Assembly (NCBI GenBank): GCA_964036155.1
Contig: OZ038423.1
Span: 40,997,249-41,061,248, forward strand
Origin: Diploscapter coronatus
Lineage: Eukaryota > Nematoda > Chromadorea > Rhabditida > Rhabditidae
Direction: 5' to 3'
DNA length: 64,000 bases
Positions 1 through 10,045 of the stretch are shown here, in pieces. The notes under the pieces were generated by a model. That model was not told the DNA's origin. It ran no database searches and was given only the letters and a program-made list of their open reading frames with translations. Each line of letters starts with the position of its first letter. Positions within the stretch are counted from its first letter, which is position 1. Both the position numbers and the translations under genes were made by a program.

Positions 1-327
1 TTTCGAGTTTCTTATTTCTAATCTCCCCAGCCTAAAGATGCAGCAGCCTGCAACGTAAATATTCTCCGCCCATGTTTCGCACACAAGATGCATCCCCTTT
101 GCCACTTCTTTGGATGGGCGTTCATTTATTCCCAACCCTCCCAATCAATGCTCCCCAAATTATTCAGCTTGTTATGTCCTGATAATTATCATAATTTCTC
201 TCGAATTAGCTCACAATTTTTGAATGAAATATATCATATTTCTATAGTTATTAAACTTTTACAATTTTCGCAAAACTTGATGGAAAATTTCGCTGAAAAC
301 TCGATAATTTTGTGATGTTTAGAGAAA

Positions 328-1836
328 ATGCTGCTCGCTCGCCGCACTCTCGGCCCTCTGCTCAACTCTTTTCGCAAGTCGAGTCACGGCCACGGCCACA
401 CTTCCGTCCCTGCTCCTGTTAAGTACACCGGACAGAGCCCCAATGGATTCATCGAGGATGGATGGTCTGGCGCTGTGAGTTATTTCTTACTTTTCACGGA
501 AATATCCCCGCTACTTTTTCCATAATAGGATGCTCATGAGAATTAAGCAAAATTTTATAAAACTTAATGAAGGAACTGTGAAGGAGGTTCAATTATGCGA
601 TCTGTCAAGATTTGTTTCTGTAATCCTGATTTTTAAACGCTGCTTCAAGTAATTTGGCAATCAAACTTGAAACATCGGTATTCTTCCCCAAAACGCGTTA
701 TATTGTGACAAGTTCACCACGATTTTTGTCGCTAATTTTCAACGATTCGTCTAAAAATAGTGATTTCAGGCCTTTCACATCTTCCTGCGCATAACATTGA
801 TTATCTTTTACTGTCCAAACTATCTGGAATAATCGAATAATGAATTGAATATTTCAGCGTCTTCCCATCGACGTGAGAAACAAGTGGCTCTTCGCTACCA
901 AGGTATTTTTAACGTTCAAAAGTGACTAATTGTCGTAGGTTAAATTTTACAAATATCGATGTCGAACAAATGTTTGGAAATGCATATGGCTTTCTTGCCT
1001 GCATTGTGAACGCATTTTATTTGTATTAGAGATTCTTCTGAGACTTGGCACACTAATTTAGGAAAAGTAGTTATGCCGTTGTGCAAAATTTCAGAATTGG
1101 CTAATAAATATCAGGTCTAGGACGGATAATCAAAACATAAGCTTTCCAAACTATTTCCCGTGACTATTGATAAGTAACAATTTTTGAAGTGGTCAGTCTT
1201 TCCTAGAAAGTTATTTGAAACATTGAATTTGATGGTAGCTTAGAAATGTAACAACGACTCAACACTAACAGATAGTATGTAGAGTATAAAATTGGAGGAT
1301 CACACCTATTCCTATACATTTCGTAAGCTGCATCGTTGTGACATTTCTAAATCGTCATTTTGACAAAGTTTAGGTTTAGTAGATTAAAAATAGAACTTTC
1401 ACCTAGTCTTTTCTAAAGTTAATAGTTGACGCTTTTTCTCGAATCGACTAAGCTAGTATTGCGCAGATTTACTTATAATTTTCCTAAAGAAGGATGATGA
1501 TACCCGGGATTCTTTCCTTTAAAATCTGATAAGTGTTATGAACTGTGCACTTAATGGTTTTAAAAAATCCAGTTTGAACTGCATTGTAGTAATATTCATG
1601 CGCTGTGAAGATAAGGTTTGGCAAAGTTAATTTCCCACAACTCATAATTGTGGGAAGCACTTCCTTGAGAGAAAATAAGTGGGAAAAGTAGTGCATCAAA
1701 AATCGAGGTGGGGGAAATTAACTCTGCCTTGAGATTTAATTTTTATAATTTTGAGGTGATCGCTTTCCTGGGAGTCGGCTACTGGGCGCCATTCTTCATC
1801 GTGGAGTATCAGCTCAGAAAGAACAACGCTCACTAG
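328..1836 (+). CDS. COX7C-like cytochrome c oxidase subunit
   Basis: Small inner-mitochondrial-membrane subunit of respiratory complex IV, predicted 90 aa. Three exons: 328-474, 858-902 and 1756-1836, all joining in phase 0. The N-terminus (MLLARRTLGPLLNSFRKSSH) is Arg/Ser-rich and fits a mitochondrial presequence. The C-terminal part has LPIDVRNKWLFATK followed by one hydrophobic segment (VIAFLGVGYWAPFFIVEY) and a short polar tail, the order seen in COX7C (LPF..xNKW.. then a membrane helix with a PF motif). The His/Gly-rich SHGHGH stretch and GQSPNGFIEDGWSG precede this conserved core. A TTTAG at 316-320, eight bases before the ATG, could be a spliced-leader acceptor. The last acceptor is TTTTGAG, weaker than the usual TTTTCAG. 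Family assignment is from memory of the family, with good but not complete certainty. Confidence 0.8.
903..1755 (+). other. long second intron of the COX7C-like gene
   Basis: An 853-bp intron, much longer than the typical intron in this window. It contains an imperfect inverted repeat: the AGAAATGTAACAACGA motif near 1240-1256 pairs with TCGTTGTGACATTTCT near 1333-1348. No coding exon or transposon ends were seen inside it. Confidence 0.5.
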
Positions 1837-2392
1837 ACTGACAGTAGCAGGGCAGCCAGACAGACAGGCAAACGAATAGAAAATGACGATTCAAGTCAAC
1901 CAAGTAAATCTCTTTCATTTTATGTAGATGAGTAAATGTGTATCTCTTTTGTCTCAACATTTTCAGTAGATGGAATAAAATCAGTTTTGATGGAGTTTTT
2001 CTCGAAGAACAAATGAAACGCTTATATGTTGTTCTGTCCTCCACTTCATACACGTAGACATTTAAATTCGAAGAAATGAAGCAGAAGTTCCGCTTACTGA
2101 TGTGGTCGAAGAGGCACCCGATCCATTGTCGATCACTTGACTCACTTGGTTACCTTTAGAGATCGAAAACCCCGCTCCTTTGCATTACATTTTTCGCTTT
2201 TATCCCCGGTGAAGTCGAACTTTGAAGTTAGAATATGTTTGCCATGTTCAAGCTCAGAATAACACCTGTAGATGACGTTCTTGATGATGAAACTCAAAGA
2301 AAAAGTGGAAAATCGGATGAAAATAGGCCGGGAATGAACGAAAATGCCACTCCGTTGTCTATCAATTTCCAGCAAGTGTCGAAAATCGGGAG
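1837..2392. other. intergenic, no gene seen
   Basis: The stretch between the COX7C-like stop and the TATA box of the next gene. It holds the 3' end of the first gene and the upstream region of the second. Short open frames here carry no recognisable motif or splice context. Confidence 0.5.
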
Positions 2393-2400
2393 TATAAAAG
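2393..2400 (+). promoter_or_regulatory. TATA box of the proteoglycan-like gene
   Basis: TATAAAAG lies 78 bp upstream of the ATG at 2478. No strong TTTCAG acceptor lies between them, which suggests a conventional TATA-driven start rather than a spliced-leader start. Confidence 0.6.
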
Positions 2401-2477
2401 GGCCCAAAATCGACTTTCGAATCATTCGAGCGGATCTTCCTTCTATCTGACGGGAATTTCTCTGCGGCATCTTCAAA

Positions 2478-4094
2478 ATGCGATTCTACGTCGTCTCCCT
2501 GCTGGCTGTTGCCCTGCTGTTTGGTAACTCAACTTCAAGCAATTCTAAAAATTCGCCAAAATTTTCAGTTTTCAAAATAAAACGCGAAAACTTCAACTAA
2601 ATTTTCTGAAACTGACATTTCAACTTGCCAAAATTTTATTTTCCAAACTTCAGCGCCCATCTCCGCTCGTCGCATGCGCCGCCAGGCTGAACCTGAAACC
2701 ACGACCGAGTCTGGCAGCGAGACGTCGACTGATCTCAACAATTCGGGTATTGAAGCCAGTGGCGAGGAGTCTGGAGTCGAGACGTCTGGAGCAGAAACAT
2801 CTGGTGCCGAGGGATCAGGCCTAGAATCGTCCGGAATCGATAACAATTCGGGGGCTGAAGCCGCCAGTGGCGAGGAGTCGGGAGTCCAGACGTCTGGAGC
2901 AGAAACATCTGGTGCCGAGGGATCAGGCCTGGAATCGTCCGGAGTTGAGGCATCGGGAAACGAGGCCTCGGGAGAAATCAACGACGGAACCACGAGCTCT
3001 GGAACGGAAGATGAGGCCAGCGGAGAACCCTCGGGAGAAGAATCAACTGAAGGTGGGCAAATCGTGGAGGTTTCCAAAAAAATGAAAGTTCGAAGAAAAT
3101 CGCAAATTTTTAGGCCAGACGTGTGTGAAGAAGATAGAAGCGTCTAAAAAGTCGTAGAAAAAGCGAAATTTTACAGAACAAAAACGGAAAAAAGTGAAAA
3201 GGTCGAGAATTTTAGGTCCGATCCCTGTGCTGACTCTGACGACCCTCCAGGCCTCCGCCCTGAGCATACAGACACAGGCCGATGCCATCGTCCTCCAGAC
3301 TCAGACAATCAACGATCAGGTTGGGAACGAGAAGCGGAAGTCAGGATGAAACGGAGAATTTGCAGATGAACACGCTGACCCAGGACGTGCAGAAGCTCGG
3401 AGATACGGCCAAGCAACTCAACTCGCAGGTCTCCGATGCTATTATCCAGGCTGGATCTACCCCCACCACTACCACCAATCAGGTATGGAGAGGAAAACCG
3501 AGAACATGAGGGAATTTTTGAAAAATAGACATATTCCAAGTGATATTTGCTGAAGGAAAAATGAATTAAAGAAGCGTGAGAACTTGTGAAAGGCAAAACC
3601 CGATTTCTTCTAGAAAACGAATTTATTAATTTTTGCAGACCCCCACCGAAAGCAACGCGACCTGCTCACTGGACATGGCCTGCTTTGCGGAATCTGAATG
3701 CAACGGAGGAACCTGTCTGGGCGCGTTCGTGGGTACCTGCAACTGTAACGCCTGCTTCCAGTTCAAGGCCTGCACAGACGACAGCCAGTGCGGAGGCTTC
3801 AAGACTGCCTGCAGCAACATCACCCGCACCTGCGACTGCTTCCAGGTAAAAATGGGAAATGGTCCTCGTCGAGTAAAAATTAGAAAATCAGCCAGGTTTT
3901 GGAATGATGAAAATGTTGAGAATTTTAAATTGACCCTTAAAAATGACGAATTCTCCAAATTGCAGGCTTACACGAACAACGGCCTCTCGTTCTTCGACGC
4001 GCAGACCTCCATGTGCAATAAGCAGAATTGCACTACGGACAACACGGACGCCTGCTTCGGGCTGCCCTGCAACGCCGGCCGATGTGTCTGCTAG
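2478..4094 (+). CDS. secreted Ser-Gly-rich, Cys-rich chondroitin-proteoglycan-like protein
   Basis: Predicted 333 aa from six exons (2478-2523, 2654-3052, 3216-3319, 3366-3482, 3639-3845, 3966-4094), all phase-consistent. Order: signal peptide (MRFYVVSLLAVALLF..SA); a basic RRMRR processing-like site; an acidic region of about 110 residues with roughly 20 Ser-Gly pairs, mostly preceded by Glu (EASG, EESG, ETSG), the context used for glycosaminoglycan attachment; a Gln/Thr-rich helical spacer; and a C-terminal domain with 18 cysteines ending CFGLPCNAGRCVC. This plan resembles the Caenorhabditis CPG proteins (CPG-3 type) of eggshell or extracellular matrix. The Ser-Gly region contains an internal tandem duplication. 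The exact orthologue is inferred, not tested. Confidence 0.75.
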
Positions 4095-4322
4095 AGACCC
4101 TTCCCTCCAATCAGGCAAGGAGCTTTCCCCACATCACATCAGCTTCAACTGTACCATCAATCTACACACTTTGGTCTATCTTGTATATTTCCAACATTTT
4201 GCCAGATCCCATTTTACCTCTGCATTTTCCCCATTTCGGGTATTTTATCAGTTTTATGACGGGTTTTGATTTGCCGTTGGATCGGATCTGTTACAGGATC
4301 TCTTTCGACGAGCTTCTATTGA

Positions 4323-4328
4323 AATAAA
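4323..4328 (+). terminator. polyadenylation signal AATAAA
   Basis: AATAAA about 230 bp after the stop of the proteoglycan-like gene; the only canonical signal in its likely 3' UTR. Confidence 0.6.
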
Positions 4329-4329
4329 G

Positions 4330-5244
4330 TTTGAAATGAAAAGATTAGTTTTGAAGTTGATTTGAATGAAAACAAGTTAAACAGACATTAAAGATGATCC
4401 CATTTTTGCGACACTGACACTGCAGTATTAGTGTCAAACACTTGCTGATTTTCGTGTTCCAATATTTTAAATAATTTCTTGATTTTTTTTCTTCGGAAAT
4501 GGATGCAGAATCCAATGGCCTGTCCATCCGTGGGTAAATCAGTTGGCAAAATGGCTGGCGGTCCCTATCGAAAACGATGAAATTCTTTCTTTAAACGTTT
4601 TTTTTTTTCATTCTCGAGACTTGGTGTATATTAATTTTCAATTTAGTCTATTTTACGTCTTTGCACCTGTATAAATGATCTTTAGAGTATAAAACATCAG
4701 CTCATATGATATACTGTGAAAACTGCTTTTTCATTAAAAATAAGTTGTCTGTAAATCTAAACACAAAACAATAAAAAATGCTAGCCTTCTTTCTAGTCGA
4801 TATGGTTTTATAATCAGTTTTTGTATAATGGTGTAAAAACTCATCTTTCAATTTCAACTTCATTGCATCAAATCATAAAAGAGATAATGACTCTCATTGG
4901 CTCTTCAAAGATTTTACCTGATAAGATTAGTGGTAATTGTTTTAATGTTCATGTATCTGATTAAATTATGCATGCTGATATTTAGGCTTCGATTTTGTCG
5001 ATTTTATAGGATTATTTGGAATAGTTGCATTTGCTGGTGCAATTATTTTTATTATCGAAATTTTTCTTCCAATAATTCCCAATAACCTCTTAACAATTTC
5101 AGACAACAAACTAAGGGAATTTAAAGATGTGACTCGGAACTTTCGAGGATATACTTTCCAATGGTTTGATTAGGCACCTTATTACTCAATAATGGTTTAT
5201 ATGCGACGAATAGCACATATCTATTCGCTAGTTTTAATAACATT
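4330..5244. other. AT-rich intergenic DNA
   Basis: About 900 bp of AT-rich sequence between the proteoglycan-like gene and the first dispersed repeat. Only short chance open frames were seen, and no repeat matching elsewhere in the window. Confidence 0.5.
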
Positions 5245-5760
5245 TATGAGACGCTATTTATAAAAATCGAGTATGGGGTGGTACCCAAGAAGTCGACCCT
5301 CAAATTTCGAGTTGATTTTTTGTTCCTGGGGGTTTTCGACTACGCTAATTACGAATCTGATGGTTAAAACCCGATCCGATTACTTTTTCCGCATGTTTCG
5401 GAAGGTCCACATACGGTAGTTCCGAAAAATTCTATTTTCGTTATTCTGCATGGGAAAAATTCAAATTCGGTATCAAAATGCTCGAAGAGACCAGCTGAAC
5501 ACGATTCTGGAAAGATCTCGTCGAAATGACACCGAATAAGGAAGTTATGATGAACATAGTGAAACGTATGGAAAATGTCATATTGATTTTTCGCTTCTTT
5601 TAATTTTTAATTCTTTAAAAACCCCAGGTTCCGTGAGTTATTTATACTGGGAAGTAGTCCAGGTCTTCTAGTTTCTGAAACACATACCGTTCTTCTATAG
5701 ACTGCCCACTAGTGGAGAAATGTCACTTCTTCGAAGAGTTGTCATGACTCACTTTTGCCT
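5245..5760 (+). repeat. repeat family R, copy 1
   Basis: About 515 bp sharing long near-identical stretches with 59040-59570 (same strand) and 60545-61065 (opposite strand). Landmarks include GGTGGTACCCAAGAAGT, TTCCTGGGGGTTTTCGACTA and GTCATGACTCACTTTTGCCT. It abuts the left edge of the RecQ5-like segment X at about 5760. The arms near 59-61 kb belong to a fold-back element, so this looks like a solo or truncated copy of the same non-autonomous element. No transposase was seen. Confidence 0.8.
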
Positions 5761-6735
5761 AATAGAAAAAAACATCGGGTTTTCTAAGAAATAGTATGGG
5801 GAGGCAAGATAGGAAAAGAAAAAAACCGATATCTTTTTCTAGGAGCCCTTCAAGAGTTGTCTGTATCATGTGCATCGGATTAGAATAAACGAAATTGAAT
5901 AAGTTAAAATTCATAAAATATAATGTGCCAAATAAAAGGGCTACATGGTATTAAACTGGATTATTCTAATTTAGTTTTCCGACTTCTCGCCATTTATTTG
6001 TTCGTGGATCGTATTCCTCGATTGAATTTTGGCATTTAAATTACAAATATTTCGCATAAAGATATGCAAAATCTCACAAGGGAAGGTTTCACCCTCGTCC
6101 TCACGTTTCGATACGAGAGCCCATTTTTCTTCAGACCCCCTCAACGAAGTGCAGCAGAAATGGGTGAATGGAGAGATTCCAGTCGTGGCCACGATCGCGT
6201 TCGGAATGGGCATCGACAAAGCTGATGTCAGGTATGAATTGTCTTCTACATTTTGTTTGGTGTTAATATTTTAATTCGAGAAACATACAATTTTCGAGCG
6301 ATAAATAATCCAACTTGTGCACGCTGTACAAATTCAGGTTCATCTCTGAAAACGCTCACACATTTCAGTTTTGATGTTTCAGAGTACTCAAACAGGATCA
6401 AGATGATTATTTTGAATGTTTGGAGTTCTTTCGTTTTTAATTGAAAAGGCATTTATTACTCTGTCAATCTCCGGTAAATTTTGAAGGAAAATATGCTGAA
6501 CTTTTACACACGAAGATTTGTACTTTCCAAAGAACGGATAAATTGTTTTCAGGCCAAGAAGGGGTTGAGTGACGATGCGAAAGATATCTAGATTAAGGCT
6601 CTGCAGACTGGGTTCGAGAAAATGCTCGAGTACTGTGAAAAGGTATGGATGCGATTTTTAATTAGTGAATTTTAGTTTTTTGTCCAATGCTGTCAAAATT
6701 GAATACTCCTATACACTATTTCAATTTTCATTTTT
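5760..6735 (+). pseudogene. RecQ5-like helicase fragment X (broken)
   Basis: One exon around 6125-6230 reads DPLNEVQQKWVNGEIPVVAT then IAFGMGIDKADVR, the RecQ helicase motif V region, and ends at a good donor. Around 6553-6640 the frame AKKGLSDDAKDI is interrupted by TAG, then continues as IKALQTGFEKMLEYCEK, the segment before the RecQ zinc domain. The inverted copy X' (9086-10045) has CAG-type coding where X has the stop. The exon with RecQ motif VI (QESGRAGRDG-type) is not present between them. This is a decayed gene fragment, closest in layout to RecQ5. Confidence 0.75.
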
Positions 6736-8326
6736 TATTCTAATTTACAGGAATGCATTTTCAAGCATTCAAATAATTGTTATTTTTAGGCCGAATGCAG
6801 ACACAAACTGATGGCCTCGTTCTTCAATGAATCCGACCTGAAGAGGTGTGTTGAAGAACTGCGATTTCTGCAGAATCCCCGAGTAGGTCAGCCAACAGGC
6901 AAATGCACTCAAAACGATAAGAAATCTTGGATAGATTTTAAAAATTCAAAATTTATAATTGAAGATTCCATTTATTCTGTCATTTCAGCAACGTCAAGGG
7001 AGTCTGTATTCACGAAGTCAGAGACGAAATGGAGAAACGCATGAATCATTCGGATATGAACCAAGGTATTTTATTCTAATAAATATTGATCAAAGCTTTT
7101 TTCAGGCAAAAGAAAGAAGAAGAGGAATATTCTGGATTCGAGAATGGAAAAAGAGGAGGCTGTCAGGCTAAAAACTGCTGTTCAGGTAAGGAAATTTGAA
7201 ATAACTCGTTGAAAATATGCTATTCCTATCATTTTATAAAATTCTTCTAAATCACTTTGAATTTTATTATAAATTTTCAGGGCGAATTCGAATGTCGTCT
7301 CAAAGCGCGTTGAGTAACTCACCGTTGTTGTAAGTTTTTATTTAACAAATCATAATTTGAACAGAAGTATCTTATACTCTACACAACGAAGTTTATTCCA
7401 ATATCAATTATCTCAGGAGTTGTTTGATGAAACTGATATTTATGTTCAGACTGGCACTGATTAATTGTGTGCCGATGTAAAATGCCACTCAATTAGATTC
7501 CTTGATTATCTACTATTTAAGCTATTTTATTCAGCGTCGTGAAGCAATAGTTCGTACAGCTATACAGGCTCTGGACGACAATTCCTCCCAAACAGACAAC
7601 CAGCAGAAGGCAGCTGACATCGAATACAACTCCTGCTATTTGCAGTCCAAGACACTCAGCTCCTACAACCACAAGGCTGCACAGTCGTATGTTGTTTTTA
7701 TTTAATTCTGGAATGTGTCCAGTCCAGTGCGAGAATTACTATTTTGCCGATCAGTGCTAGTTTATTTGCACTGCTAATATTTCTGATCTTACCCATCAAT
7801 TTCATAGCTTTTATTGGTGTCATGATTTATAATAAAATGATCAATTTTCCAAATATTCTAACCTGAGATTGGTTAATTTCGGAGATAACTTTGACTTTAC
7901 CACTTTACTACCGTCTATCTATAAGTTTATCTCTGAAAAGCGAGTGAAATTCCTTGATTTCAGTTGAGTGCAATCGAGAACGCGACAAGAATGGAACGGA
8001 ATACGATTCCTCTTCTGCTTCAGCCATTTGATAACGATAAAACAATGCATTGTTATTCTCAATAAATAACCAACTAAAATAAGGGTTTCATCGATTTCAT
8101 ATTGTGACACCATATAATATCAGACAAAAATATGTAGAAAATTGTTAAAGATCGATTTGTCAGAAAAGAAGAAATGGTGTGATAGTAGAAATCTAACTAT
8201 GAGATACATATGTGTTGAGCTAATAATAATTCATAATTGAAGATGAGACAGACTACAAATTGTGGATATTTATGATGAGAATTCTTACGAACCTTTGAAT
8301 CTTACTTTATAAGGCTTAGTTCATAG

Positions 8327-8377
8327 TTCGCGGGCTTTTTTGGAGAATAGTATGACTCAGACACAAAAGCCCGCGAA
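8327..8377. repeat. short hairpin in Y
   Basis: Inverted repeat: TTCGCGGGCTTTT pairs with AAAAGCCCGCGAA around a loop of roughly 23 nt. The same hairpin is present in Y' near 17219-17275, so it predates the duplication. Confidence 0.6.
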
Positions 8378-8685
8378 TCACGTCCTTCGATCCGCTGTGA
8401 GGAAGAACATTTGTTGCACTCTGTAGATTGTTAATTTTTAATTTTCGATTTTCCACTTGAAATATGCGTTGATTTGTTTACATCGAAAATTCGTGTGAGT
8501 TAGTTGGTTCTAAGTAATCAAGCTTTAGCAAGATTTCTGTTTCATCAATTGTATTCGACGAAGAAGGTTATGTCAACTAGATTAGTCATTCACAATAGTC
8601 CTTACAAATTGAAAACATTTCTCTTAATAACTATAATTGACAACTAATTGAGATGCAATAATCTAGCTATGACAGAATGGGTTCC

Positions 8686-8757
8686 TAATAAGCAGAGCTG
8701 AGGCGAAATTTCGATTTAGAATTTTAAAAATTCATTTTCGTCTCAGCTCTGCTAATA
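8686..8757. mobile_element. 62-bp MITE-like hairpin with TAATA target duplication
   Basis: The insert 8691-8752 begins AGCAGAGCTGAGGCGAAA and ends TTTCGTCTCAGCTCTGC, so nearly the whole element is inverted repeat. It is flanked by TAATA on both sides (8686-8690 and 8753-8757). The inverted paralogue Y' has a single uninterrupted site (complement at 16909-16913), so this is a filled versus empty site pair. Confidence 0.8.
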
Positions 8758-9085
8758 GGTATATTTCGTCATTCTCATCGAAAACTATTTCAAAGAATAC
8801 TCATTTCAGTTGTAATTATCTTTCATCACTTTTGAATGTCTTCGAGAGTTGTCTGTATTCATGTAAATTGAAATTAACTTATTATCCAACATTTTATTGA
8901 GTCAAATAAGTGATGATAGGAATGTGTTGCACGTGCATGAACAGGGCATTTCAAGCTTAGTTCTCTTTGCGAAATACTGTGATTCCCGTTCGTTATTCAT
9001 TCACAGTTTGAATTTCAAGAAAGCAAAGCATGCAATCCAGCTTCACTTGTCGATACTCGTCTCGAAAATAAAAATCAAATTGAAA

Positions 9086-10045
9086 TAGTGTATAGGAGTA
9101 TTCAATTTTGACAGCATTGGACAAAAAACTAAAATTCACTAATTAAAAACCGCATCCATACCTTTTCACAGTACTCGATCATTTTCTCGAATCCAGTCTG
9201 CAGAGCCTTAATCTGGATTTCTTTCGCATCATCACTCAACCCCTTCTTGGCCTGAAAACAATTTATTTTCTTTGGAAAGTACAAATTTTCGCGTGTAAAA
9301 GTTCAGCATATTTTCCTTCAAAATTTACCGGAGATTGACAGAGTAATAAATGCCTTTTCAATTAAAAACGAAAGAACTCCAAACATTCAAAATAATCATC
9401 TTGATCCTGTTTGAGTACTCTGAAACATCAAAACTGAAATGTGTGAGCGTTTTCAGAAACGAATTTGTACAATATGCACAAGTTAGATCATTTATCGTTC
9501 GAAAGTCGTACATTTCTCGAATTAAAATTAGTACCAAACAAAAAATGTAGAAGACAATTCAAACCTGACATTAGCTCTGTCAATGCCCATTCCGAACGCG
9601 ATCGTGGCCACGACTGGAATCTCACCACTCATCCATTTCTGTTGCACTTCGTTGAGGGGGTCTGAAGAAAAATGGGCACTCTCGTATCGAAACGTGAGGA
9701 CGAGGGTGAAACCTTCCCTTGTGAGATTTTGCATATCTTTATGCGAAATATTTGTAATTTAGATGTCAAAGTTCAATCGAGGAGTACGATCCACAAACGA
9801 ATAAATGGCGTGAAGTCGGAAAACTAAATTTGAATAATCCAGTTTAATGCCATATAGCCCTTTTATTTGGCACATTATATTTTATGAATTTTAACTTTAT
9901 TCAATTTCGTTTATTCTAATCCGATGCACATGATACAGACAACTCTTGAAGGGCTCCTAGAAGAAGACACCGGCTTTTTTCTTTTCCTATCTTGCCTTCC
10001 CATACTATTTCTTAGAAAAATCGGTGTTTTTTTCTATTAGCCTTC
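9086..10045 (-). pseudogene. RecQ5-like helicase fragment X' (inverted copy of X)
   Basis: Reverse complement of 5760-6735. On the minus strand it reads DPLNEVQQKWMSGEIPVVAT, IAFGMGIDRANVR, and then AKKGLSDDAKEIQIKALQTG through FEKMIEYCEK without the stop present in X. It therefore keeps more of the ancestral frame, but it is isolated: no upstream helicase motifs I-IV, no motif VI exon, and the downstream part Y' lies on the wrong side for a collinear minus-strand gene. Confidence 0.75.

Larger units (their letters stand above)
6786..9080 (+). pseudogene. RecQ5-like fragment Y (broken) with 3' flank
   Basis: Starts at an acceptor with AECRHKLMASFFNES, the first part of the RecQ zinc-binding domain. 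A 1-bp insertion then destroys the CxxCDFC part that is intact in copy Y'. Further fragments follow: a LYSRSQR..GETHE-like segment near 6990-7060, a Lys/Glu-rich segment near 7105-7180, and an undamaged exon near 7534-7686 (RREAIVRTAIQALDDNSSQT..) that resembles the region after the zinc domain of RecQ5. The rest to 9080 is non-coding and matches Y' in inverted orientation. Position 8691-8752 is an inserted hairpin element absent from Y'. Confidence 0.75.

Noticed and set aside
3043..4118. Minus-strand frames over the proteoglycan-like gene
   Set aside because: They mirror the coding strand of a well-supported gene and have no independent splice signals.
5760..9080. Functional RecQ5 helicase gene on the + strand
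   Set aside because: In-frame stop, frameshift in the zinc domain, no motif I-IV or VI exons.
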